A stretch of DNA of 7,855 nucleotides, taken from contig JANWHV010000081.1 of the NCBI GenBank assembly GCA_025450255.1, positions 1 through 7,855 on the forward strand. Reading direction: 5' to 3'. Positions 1-6,265 of the stretch are shown here, in pieces. Position 1 is the first letter of the stretch; each line of letters begins with the position of its first letter. Below the pieces are notes generated by a model that was given only the letters and a program-made list of their open reading frames with translations, had not been told where the DNA came from and searched no databases. The translations under genes and the position numbers were made by a program. Origin of the DNA: Chloroflexota bacterium. Its GTDB lineage: Bacteria > Chloroflexota > UBA5177 > JANWHV01.

Positions 1-420
1 GATCGGCACGCGCCGTATCGCGGCGCCAAGGCCCATCCTGGCCGTGGACCCATCGGCAAAGCGACTGGTCGCGCGCAGAAAGGGATGCGCGGCGACGGCG
101 AGGCCACCCTGGGCATGGATCATGCGTACGGTCTCGACCGCGCTCAAGCGCGGCGGCACGCGGGCCGCGAGGAACAGGCCAAGTATGTGCCCTTCGCGGG
201 TGGTGATCTCTTCGCCGACGATCACCTCGATGCGATATCGGCGCGCCAGTTCCGCCGCTTCCAGCGCGCCCTCGATAGTATCGTGGTCGGTGATTGCAAT
301 GACGTCGAGCGCTGTATGGCGCGACGCATAGGCAAGGACATCCTCAACGGTCGCGTTCCCGTCGGAATACGCCGTATGGATATGAACATCCGCCCTGCCG
401 CGAAGTTTCGTCAGTTCCAG
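1..420 (-). CDS. PHP-domain metal-dependent phosphoesterase, C-terminus cut off by the window edge
   Basis: The 140 visible residues read as the N-terminal part of a PHP (polymerase and histidinol phosphatase) domain. Visible metal-ligand motifs are DVHIHT (residues 11-16), TDHDTIEG (45-52), VGEEIT (68-73), EGHILG (76-81) and AAHPF (110-114). They match the first conserved motifs of stand-alone PHP phosphoesterases, which hydrolyse phosphoesters with a di- or trinuclear metal site; the substrate cannot be told from sequence. The protein is probably cytoplasmic, as no signal peptide is seen. The reading frame is open from the TAG of the TPR gene upstream, and only CCA lies between that TAG and the first CTG. 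No ATG, GTG or TTG precedes the metal motif, so CTG at 420-418 (or 414-412) is the only plausible start, and it has no good Shine-Dalgarno sequence. Translation coupled to the upstream gene is the simplest explanation. The domain call is sure; the start is not. Confidence 0.85.
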   Translation of the reverse strand, partial: MELTKLRGRADVHIHTAYSDGNATVEDVLAYASRHTALDVIAITDHDTIEGALEAAELARRYRIEVIVGEEITTREGHILGLFLAARVPPRLSAVETVRMIHAQGGLAVAAHPFLRATSRFADGSTARMGLGAAIRRVPI

Positions 421-423
421 TGG

Positions 424-1920
424 CTACTTCGTGTGTGCCCTTGCCGCCTTGAGCAACGTTTGCGCTTGCTTGTATCCTGTGGTGTTGCCTTTGGCAAGAT
501 AGAGCCGTGCGGCTTGGTTGAGGTCGGAAATGGCGCTGGAAAAGTGTTTCAGCTTGATTTGCGCGCTACCTCGGTAGAGTAAGAGGTCGGCGTTCGCCGG
601 ATCCATGCTCAGTAGGGTTGTGTAGTCCGTGACGACTGCCTGATAGTTATTCTGGCCCGTGTGCGACGCGGCCAGGCCGAAGTAGGCTTCTCGGTTCTTG
701 GCGTCGATTCCTATCGCGTGATTGTAGTCCTGAATTGCCGCGCCATAGTTCTCCATATGCCGGTAGACGAAGGCACGCCCCAAATACGCGGAGATGGAGT
801 TAGGGCGTAACTGAAGCTCCGTCGTAAAGTCACTGATCGCGCCATGATAATTCTTCAGATCCGCGCGCGTCCATCCTCGACTGTCCAACGCCGCGACATT
901 CTTGGAATCGAGGGCAATTAACTGATCGTAGTCCGCTGCCGCTGCCTGGTAGTTCGCAAGGTGGACGTACGCTGTCGCCCGCCCGGTAAGCGCTTGAACC
1001 AAATGGGGACTTTGTCTCAGTGCCCCGGTAAAGTCCGTCACTGCCGCCTGATAGCTCTTCAGCGCCATGTGCGACCAACCACGGTTAAGATAGGCATTCG
1101 TGTTTTTTGGATCCAGGGCAATGACCTGGTCGTAATCCGCGGCCGCCGGTTGATAGTTCTTCAGCAGATAATACGCGGTTGCGCGTCCGATATACGCTTG
1201 CAGATTATGAGGGCTGAGCTTAAGGGCAGCCGAAAAGTCGACGATCGCCGCCGCGTAGCCCTTCAATTCCTCGTGCGACAATCCGCGGCCGACGTATGCG
1301 CCGGCGTTCTTTGCATCGAGGGCTATCACCCGTGAATAATCGCTAATCGCCGCCTGGTAGTTCTGCAAATGCTTGTAGGCGAAGGCGCGTCCCAAATATG
1401 CCGGAACGGAGTTAGGACTTATCTTAAGGGCGGCCGTAAAGTCCGCGATCGCCGCGTTAAGGTTATTCGTCGCCGCATGGCATAGGCCCCGATAATAATA
1501 CGCGTCGCTATTCTGTGGGTCCAACTGCAGCACTCGACCATAATCCGCGATGGCCGCTTGATAGTTTTGCAGGTGAATATATGCCGACGCTCGGGCCGTG
1601 ATGGCGTCCGCAAAGTCTGCCTTTAGCTTGATCGCCGCCGTATAATCCGCGATCGCGCCGTGGTAGTCGCCATGGCGGGCCTTGATTACGCCTGATTTAT
1701 AGAGGCCGACCGCCGTTTGACCTGCCTTGGTCCCGGAAGCCGATGCGAGCGCGAGAGCCGGGCCGGCGCCTCTGAACGGGCTGGCGGCTGTCGTCGCAAT
1801 CCGGCTAGAGCCCGCGTGTGCCACCTGGGCCTGAATGCCTGGTAACGAAACCAGCCCTGGGATCACCAATGCCGCCACCGCAAGTCGTTTAATCATAGCG
1901 GCGTCCTTAATCAAAATCAT
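424..1920 (-). CDS. Exported tetratricopeptide-repeat (TPR) protein, 12 repeats
   Basis: 498 residues. The N-terminus carries a Sec-type signal: MIKR, then a hydrophobic stretch, with probable cleavage after AQVAHA near residue 36. A short Ala/Ser/Gly-rich spacer follows, then twelve consecutive 34-residue TPR units from about residue 72 to 479 and a basic Lys/Ala-rich tail. The units show the usual TPR pattern, for example AYxGRA, NYQAAIxDY and ALDPKN. TPR solenoids bind other proteins, so this is probably an exported scaffold; no catalytic domain is visible and the partner is unknown. Units 2 to 11 alternate between two sequence types, so the array grew by doubling of a 68-residue pair. ATG at 1920 is chosen because GGAGG lies 4 bases upstream. 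ATG at 1896, with AAGGA 7 bases upstream and a classic 28-residue signal peptide, is an almost equal alternative. A TTG at 1935 is less likely. The PHP gene follows immediately. Confidence 0.9.
   Translation of the reverse strand: MILIKDAAMIKRLAVAALVIPGLVSLPGIQAQVAHAGSSRIATTAASPFRGAGPALALASASGTKAGQTAVGLYKSGVIKARHGDYHGAIADYTAAIKLKADFADAITARASAYIHLQNYQAAIADYGRVLQLDPQNSDAYYYRGLCHAATNNLNAAIADFTAALKISPNSVPAYLGRAFAYKHLQNYQAAISDYSRVIALDAKNAGAYVGRGLSHEELKGYAAAIVDFSAALKLSPHNLQAYIGRATAYYLLKNYQPAAADYDQVIALDPKNTNAYLNRGWSHMALKSYQAAVTDFTGALRQSPHLVQALTGRATAYVHLANYQAAAADYDQLIALDSKNVAALDSRGWTRADLKNYHGAISDFTTELQLRPNSISAYLGRAFVYRHMENYGAAIQDYNHAIGIDAKNREAYFGLAASHTGQNNYQAVVTDYTTLLSMDPANADLLLYRGSAQIKLKHFSSAISDLNQAARLYLAKGNTTGYKQAQTLLKAARAHTK
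586..1605 (-). repeat. Five tandem 204-bp super-repeats coding for TPR pairs
   Basis: TPR units 2 to 11 form five 68-residue pairs at 1605-1402, 1401-1198, 1197-994, 993-790 and 789-586. The first unit of each pair carries GRAxAYxHLxNYQAA and DYxxxIALDxKN. The second carries RGxSHxxLKxYxAA and DFxxALxLSP. The DNA has diverged but still shows the period: the segment GAAGGCGCGTCCCAAAT at 1381 recurs with two changes at 769, exactly 612 bases (three periods) away. Confidence 0.8.
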
Positions 1921-1929
1921 TCTGCCTCC
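1894..1929 (-). promoter_or_regulatory. Two alternative ribosome binding sites and starts of the TPR gene
   Basis: Read on the minus strand, GGAGG (1929-1925) stands 4 bases before ATG at 1920, and AAGGA (1908-1904) stands 7 bases before ATG at 1896. The first site is stronger but slightly close to its start. The second has ideal spacing and gives a cleaner signal peptide beginning MIKR. Both starts are in the same frame and differ by 8 residues. Confidence 0.6.
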
Positions 1930-1977
1930 AAGCAAGAAAAGGATCCTCTTCTCCGTGGCGTTCCGTCTCTAAACATA

Positions 1978-2005
1978 GCGGCTATCCGCTCTAGCGGGTA
2001 GCCGC
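1978..2005. promoter_or_regulatory. 12-bp inverted repeat in the divergent control region
   Basis: The left arm GCGGCTATCCGC (1978-1989) and right arm GCGGGTAGCCGC (1994-2005) enclose the loop TCTA. As plus-strand RNA all 12 positions pair, one as a G-U wobble; as minus-strand RNA one position is an A-C mismatch. No T-run follows on either strand, so it is not an intrinsic terminator. It lies 58 bases upstream of the TPR start and 17 bases upstream of the candidate -35 box of the opposite gene. An operator for a dimeric regulator, or an RNA leader hairpin of the TPR transcript, are the readings I consider; neither is proven. Confidence 0.5.
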
Positions 2006-2021
2006 CGTCTCGACATGGAGA

Positions 2022-2050
2022 TTGCCGTAAAGAAAGCAACATGCTGTAAT
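2022..2050 (+). promoter_or_regulatory. Candidate sigma70-type promoter of the dimethylformamidase-like gene
   Basis: TTGCCG (2022-2027) and TGTAAT (2045-2050) are separated by exactly 17 bases. They match the TTGACA and TATAAT consensus at 4 of 6 and 5 of 6 positions. Transcription would begin near 2057 and leave a leader of about 130 bases before the ATG at 2187. The match is by eye; no second promoter of similar quality was seen for the TPR gene on the other strand. Confidence 0.4.
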
Positions 2051-2175
2051 AGTAGGCGGACTCAGGCGAACCCCTTACCTGCCTCAGGCATTACCGCATA
2101 CGCTGTCAAGCAAGGAACGTGCCGCGATTGGTCTCGTCCCCGGCAGTCTCGTCGACGATACCTGCCCGTTTTATC

Positions 2176-2189
2176 AAAGGATACGCATG
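2176..2189 (+). promoter_or_regulatory. Ribosome binding site and start of the dimethylformamidase-like gene
   Basis: AAAGGA (2176-2181) is followed by a 5-base spacer and ATG at 2187. This supports the longest reading, which includes the N-terminal hydrophobic segment needed for export. Confidence 0.6.
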
Positions 2190-4457
2190 AATACGCGCAA
2201 TTCATCGAACGAGCGGGGCGTCGGCATTTGCTACACACGGATATTCGCGGCCACGCTGGCAGCAATTTTCGCCGGCATGGTATGGTACGGATGGTCCGCT
2301 CGGACCTCAGCCGCACCGGGTGGATACTCGACCCAGAATCTCTCCATTCGTCTCAAGGCCGGCTGGAACCTGATTTCCCTTCCACTCCAACCCAAAACGC
2401 CCGTCGACGCGCGGACGCTGCTCACGACATTGCTCACGCAGACCCATGGCCGCTACGACGAGCTTGACACCTACGCCAACGGGCGCTTCAGGCCGCAAGC
2501 CACCTACCACGGCACCGATACGCGCGGATTCTCTGGCTCAAATCTCTCGCTGAAGGCCGGCCAGGGCTACGCCCTGTACACGGACAAGTCCGGACATTGG
2601 ACGGTCAACGGCTATGACGTGCGTAACGCGACCGAGCAGCTTGCGAAAGGCTGGAATCTGGTCGGGTTCCCCCAGGCCATTACCAATCCTCCCGACGCGG
2701 TCGCGACCCTGAAGATCCTGCTCAACCACACGCGCGGCGACCGCGGCATGTTGATAGCCGCGGTCGATGGGCGGTTCACGCCCAACCAGCCGTTCAGCAC
2801 ATGGAAATCGAGCACCGTCCTCGTCTATCGAGACAAGACGAGTTTGATAAGCTCGCCCAGTTTTGTCATCTCGGCAGGGCAAGGATATATGCTCTATTCG
2901 GACCAGGCATATCGTTGGAAGCTCAGCGCCGCCGTCTCGGTAGCCACGGCTTCGCCAACTGCCACGCGCGCAAGCAGCCCCTCGCCGACCGGCACTCCTA
3001 CCGCGAATACCGCGCCGGTCACTCCGATCAGCACACTGGTGCCTGCCCCAACCGCGACCAGCGTCGTGACCAACCCCGTAGCCATGAACCCGATTCAAGC
3101 CGAAAACGCCCTGCCGGGGACCGCTAACTGGCAGATCACCTCGAAGACGCTTTCGACGGATGCGCATCTCATCGAGGGGTACGCCAGTCTCACCAGCGTG
3201 AATCGCGGCGGCACGATTAGCTTGTTCGTCAACACGGCTCCCGCTACGACATTCACGATTGATACCTATCGCCTGGGTTGGTATCAAGGTCTCGGCGCCC
3301 GCTTGATGCGTACCGATGCGTCATTGCCAGGCGTTCAGCAGCCGGCGTGTCCCGCTGAGGCCGGTACTGGGCTGATCATCTGTGGCTGGTCGTCATCGCT
3401 TACGCTTAACATTCCACCTAACTGGACGACAGGTATCTACCTGGCGCGCTTGACTCGCGCCGACGGATTCCAGAATTACATTATTTTCGCGGTCCGCGAC
3501 GATAGCAGCAGGGCGCCATACTTCTTCCAGAGCAGCGTGACGACGTTTGAGGCATATAACTATTGGGGCGGCCAGAGCCTGTACGGAGGAACCGGCGCCA
3601 CCGAGTACAACAATGACAATCGCGCCTACAAGGTAAGCTTCGATCGCCCATACGCAACGCCCACTCGTGGTCCGTGGGAGTTCCTGTGGCGGGAGTACCA
3701 GATGGTGCGATGGCTTGAACGCGAGGGTTATGACGTGGCGTACGGTACCGATATCGATACGCATGAGTCACTGGCGATGCTGCTCCAACACCGCGCGTTC
3801 CTCGCGGTCGGACACGACGAATACTGGAGCAAGCAAATGCGGAGCAACGTGGAGACGGCACTCGCCCGGGGCGTGAGTCTCGGGTTTTTTTCGGCGAACG
3901 ACATGTTCTACAATATTCGCCTGGAGCCGTCCGCGCTAGGGCCCGATCGCGTGATCACCTGTTATAAGGTCGCCAAACTGGATCCTATGAGCAGCATTGA
4001 CCCCAGTAATGTCACGGTACAGTGGCGGCAGGCGCCCTTGAGCCGGCCTGAAAATGCCGTGATCGGCCAGATGTATGGCGAGCAGCTTCCAGCCGGATCG
4101 ATCGGTTTCCCATTGGTGGTCACGAACAGCAACGCCTGGCCCTACAACGGCGCCGGGGTAACCGATGGCACGTCGATCCCGAACGTGATGGGATATGAGT
4201 ACGACCATGTAGTCAACAATGGATTCACTCCGCCCGGACTGATCGTGTTGTCCAGTTCAGATCCCGTCAATCACCTGGGCCTCGCGGATGTAACCAACAC
4301 CACGGTCTATACTGCTCCGAGCGGCGCGACCGTTTTTTCGGCCGGCAGTGTCCAGTGGGACTACTCACTCGATAGCTGGGGACGCGGGGCGCCGGATAGC
4401 CGCATACAAACTATGACAGCGAACGTGCTTGCCCGTATGGCCGGCAGTCACAACTAA
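2187..4457 (+). CDS. Exported protein with two GWNL modules and an N,N-dimethylformamidase beta-like domain
   Basis: 756 residues. A hydrophobic segment at about 19-36 after a basic N-terminus acts as a signal peptide or membrane anchor. Two related modules follow. One (about 53-142) opens with AGWNLISLP and closes with KAGQGYALYTD. The other (about 150-247) opens with KGWNLVGFP and closes with SAGQGYMLYSD. A Ser/Thr/Pro/Ala linker (about 250-300) leads to a C-terminal region (about 301-753) resembling the large-subunit family of N,N-dimethylformamidase. Its conserved stretches include YRLGWYQGLGARLM (361-374), FEAYNYWGGQSLYG (454-467), VSFDRPY (483-489), GYDVAYGTDID (514-524), VGHDEYWS (541-548) and SLGFFSANDMFYNIR (564-578). 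In the characterised amidase, iron is held by two Tyr and one Glu; which residues correspond here cannot be fixed without alignment. The true substrate is unknown, and most family members carry this name by similarity alone. C388 and C399 may form a disulfide. The gene converges on a polysaccharide operon. Confidence 0.85.
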   Translation: MNTRNSSNERGVGICYTRIFAATLAAIFAGMVWYGWSARTSAAPGGYSTQNLSIRLKAGWNLISLPLQPKTPVDARTLLTTLLTQTHGRYDELDTYANGRFRPQATYHGTDTRGFSGSNLSLKAGQGYALYTDKSGHWTVNGYDVRNATEQLAKGWNLVGFPQAITNPPDAVATLKILLNHTRGDRGMLIAAVDGRFTPNQPFSTWKSSTVLVYRDKTSLISSPSFVISAGQGYMLYSDQAYRWKLSAAVSVATASPTATRASSPSPTGTPTANTAPVTPISTLVPAPTATSVVTNPVAMNPIQAENALPGTANWQITSKTLSTDAHLIEGYASLTSVNRGGTISLFVNTAPATTFTIDTYRLGWYQGLGARLMRTDASLPGVQQPACPAEAGTGLIICGWSSSLTLNIPPNWTTGIYLARLTRADGFQNYIIFAVRDDSSRAPYFFQSSVTTFEAYNYWGGQSLYGGTGATEYNNDNRAYKVSFDRPYATPTRGPWEFLWREYQMVRWLEREGYDVAYGTDIDTHESLAMLLQHRAFLAVGHDEYWSKQMRSNVETALARGVSLGFFSANDMFYNIRLEPSALGPDRVITCYKVAKLDPMSSIDPSNVTVQWRQAPLSRPENAVIGQMYGEQLPAGSIGFPLVVTNSNAWPYNGAGVTDGTSIPNVMGYEYDHVVNNGFTPPGLIVLSSSDPVNHLGLADVTNTTVYTAPSGATVFSAGSVQWDYSLDSWGRGAPDSRIQTMTANVLARMAGSHN

Positions 4458-4565
4458 CCCGCGCCTCGCCGCGCACCCATGCCAAGACCAAACTCGCCGG
4501 CGGGACTACCGCGTGGGCATCATATCTCGTGGCCGCCGCTCGATCTTCCTCTGGCCAGGCGGGCC

Positions 4566-5468
4566 TCACTGCGTGGGTATCGGACCGGCTCGAAAGAGGA
4601 AGCCACAGTGTACCGAGGGTATAGCCGCATTATTGCGCCATAGAATGGGATCGATAATGCTATCCACGGCGACTGGTACCCGCATTACGAAATACATAAG
4701 CTTTTCAAAGCCAGGTAGAAGAGTGCCGGAGGAGCGGCCGCCGCCAGGCGCCGTTGCGGAGATTGCGTCGGGAGTTCGCCTGGATTGTCCTCGCGACGCG
4801 ACGAACCTGACAACTTGCATGAGGGCGTGCACCATGTAACGATAGCTTCGCGTACACATATTATAGTCGTATCTCTTCAGCGCCACTAACTCGAAACCCT
4901 GTTGGCCTAATAGATCTTGCCAACCGGCAATCGATCGGGCGAAGACGTGTCTACCCTGATCGTGTATGTTCTCCAACATCAGCAGATATCCGCCAGGCGT
5001 GACGAAAGTCTCGATCTTTTTCGCCACGATCCGTTGTTCCTCAAGTGGTAAATGCTGGATGACGGTCACCGTTGATACAAGATCGTACTGTCTATCGGCC
5101 TGATAATCCTGGATTGGCGTGCAAAAAAAACGTACTAGGGGGTATCGCTGTTTGTTTCTTTCAATGAGATCGCACTGTAAGTCAATGCCCGTCGCCGCAT
5201 AATCGTTTTTGGTCAGCAGCCTGCACCAGCGGCCGGATCCGCAGCCCAGGTCAAGGGCATGGCTCTCCGCGCCTTTCGGGACCATGCTCAACAAGTGTTT
5301 ATACGTTCTGCGTTGGCCTCGCGCGAAATAGTCGTTGAGCCAGAGCGGAAAGTCAGATGTGCAGACATTGCGAAGCGCGTCGGGATCCTCCGCCTCTGGA
5401 GTCGCGCCAAGCCTGGCAACCCGTGTCTCCCAGTATTGTCGCATTTGCGGCCAGGAAAACTTCTCCAT
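4566..5468 (-). CDS. Class I SAM-dependent methyltransferase
   Basis: 300 residues. The SAM-binding motif I is ALDLGCGSGRW (71-81), followed by the acidic GID (94-96) that contacts the ribose in this fold. YDLVSTVTVIQHL (128-140) and TPGGYLLMLE (157-166) then match the post-I and motif III strands. The C-terminal 100 residues are specific to this protein and end in SVHCGFLFRAG. No signal peptide or membrane helix is evident, so it is cytoplasmic. It is the last gene of the minus-strand polysaccharide block, 191 bases after the acetyltransferase, which suggests that it methylates a sugar or a precursor of the surface glycan. The acceptor is not readable from sequence. ATG at 5468 is preceded by AAGGTG with a 9-base spacer. 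The leader contains two hairpins, so this gene may be controlled apart from its neighbours. Confidence 0.85.
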   Translation of the reverse strand: MEKFSWPQMRQYWETRVARLGATPEAEDPDALRNVCTSDFPLWLNDYFARGQRRTYKHLLSMVPKGAESHALDLGCGSGRWCRLLTKNDYAATGIDLQCDLIERNKQRYPLVRFFCTPIQDYQADRQYDLVSTVTVIQHLPLEEQRIVAKKIETFVTPGGYLLMLENIHDQGRHVFARSIAGWQDLLGQQGFELVALKRYDYNMCTRSYRYMVHALMQVVRFVASRGQSRRTPDAISATAPGGGRSSGTLLPGFEKLMYFVMRVPVAVDSIIDPILWRNNAAIPSVHCGFLFRAGPIPTQ

Positions 5469-5494
5469 CGTGTATCACACCTTCCCGTTTACTT

Positions 5495-5535
5495 CCAGAC
5501 GAAAAGTCGTCTGGGCTGCTTTGCTAGGGCAGCCC
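5495..5535 (-). promoter_or_regulatory. Two abutting hairpins in the methyltransferase leader
   Basis: In minus-strand order, GGGCTGC (5535-5529) pairs with GCAGCCC (5519-5513) around a 9-base loop, and CCAGACGA (5514-5507) pairs with TCGTCTGG (5502-5495) around a 4-base loop. Both stems are perfect, 7 and 8 bp, and they share two bases (5513-5514). No T-run follows either hairpin, so a simple intrinsic terminator is unlikely. They lie 27 to 67 bases upstream of the methyltransferase start. They may act as an RNA leader element, an mRNA end or processing structure after the acetyltransferase gene, or protein binding sites. Confidence 0.5.
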
Positions 5536-5659
5536 TTCATAGTGACCCATTGGTGGATCGTGGGAACCCTGGATGGTTGGCCGCGAATATCGAGCGGCTA
5601 CCACTTCCGCATTTTTACCGATTGCGGCACGAATGCGACGTTGCGTGACGTGGGGCATC

Positions 5660-6265
5660 TCAAAGCGGATCTGGTGGGCCGCCTGCCGAGGCCAATTTCC
5701 AGTCGGCCGGCACGTAGGAAAACTCGCGACGTTGACGCTCGGCAACAATTTTGGCCGGATTGCCGGCTACGACCGCGTACGGTGGTACATCCTTTACCAC
5801 CACGGACCAGGCCCCAACTACCGCCCCCTCGCCGATTGTAACGCCCTGCAAGATCTTGGCCCCCTGCGCAATCCAGGCATAGTCGCCTATCTTGATCGGC
5901 CGCCACCTGCTGCGAAAGACCGCCGAATTTATATCGTGCGAGCCGCTCTGCAAGATCGTGCCTGGGCTGAGCAACACATTGCGGCCCACCTCGATATCGG
6001 CCCAGGCGTGGAACACCGCGCCGTTTACGGCGGTGCCACGGCCGATTGAGATGCGCTCCGGTCCAGTCAGGGGCGCGGAGAAGCAGTTAATATAGACGTT
6101 CTCTTCAATTAGCGCACCGAGGCTGCGCCAGATAGCCACCCGCGTGTCGTGGCTCACGAGCATTGAAAGCCAGCTATACGAAGCAACACGCTGGCGCATC
6201 GATCTGGGGAGCAAGAGCAGCCCAAATGACGTACCAGTCTTCATCCTGCTCTTCGACTCAACCAC
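5660..6265 (-). CDS. Hexapeptide-repeat (left-handed beta-helix) acetyltransferase, WcaF/Maa-like
   Basis: 201 residues. The hexapeptide pattern runs from about residue 71 (RISIGRGTAVNGAVFH) to 174. It includes VGRNVLLSPGTILQSGSHDI (93-112), IKIGDYAWIAQGAKILQGV (124-142) and the usual C-terminal VVAGNPAKIV (165-174). H110 in SGSHDI sits where the catalytic His of this family lies. These trimeric enzymes move acetyl from acetyl-CoA to a sugar hydroxyl; the WcaF group acts in extracellular polysaccharide assembly. The likely substrate is therefore a sugar of the glycan exported by the neighbouring flippase, which is inferred from context. GTG at 6265 overlaps the flippase stop by 8 bases and has only a weak GGAA upstream. 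ATG at 6244, beginning MKTG, is a credible alternative that would remove 7 residues and the overlap. Confidence 0.87.
   Translation of the reverse strand: MVESKSRMKTGTSFGLLLLPRSMRQRVASYSWLSMLVSHDTRVAIWRSLGALIEENVYINCFSAPLTGPERISIGRGTAVNGAVFHAWADIEVGRNVLLSPGTILQSGSHDINSAVFRSRWRPIKIGDYAWIAQGAKILQGVTIGEGAVVGAWSVVVKDVPPYAVVAGNPAKIVAERQRREFSYVPADWKLASAGGPPDPL

Noticed and set aside
85..582. Plus-strand open frame of 165 codons at the left edge
   Set aside because: It lies antisense to the clear PHP domain and the end of the TPR gene; its translation has no recognisable motifs.
586..1605. Regularly spaced repeats resembling a CRISPR-like or satellite array
   Set aside because: The period is 102 or 204 bases, stays in frame and codes for TPR units; there are no identical short repeats with unique spacers.
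1960..1980. Promoter of the TPR gene (TATGTT on the minus strand as -10)
   Set aside because: Only 4 of 6 match and there is no -35-like hexamer at 16 to 18 bases, so it is not supported.
2015..2467. Plus-strand open frame of 150 codons starting in the control region
   Set aside because: It overlaps the dimethylformamidase-like gene in another frame, has no ribosome binding site and no recognisable protein character.
2538..3287. Minus-strand open frame of 249 codons
   Set aside because: It is antisense to the GWNL modules and linker, Arg/Gly-rich, with no motif. Long shadow frames are common in GC-rich genes.
4458..4565. Intrinsic terminator between the convergent genes
   Set aside because: Only short GC dyads such as CGCCGGCG and a 4-bp GGCC stem are present, and no T-run follows on either strand.
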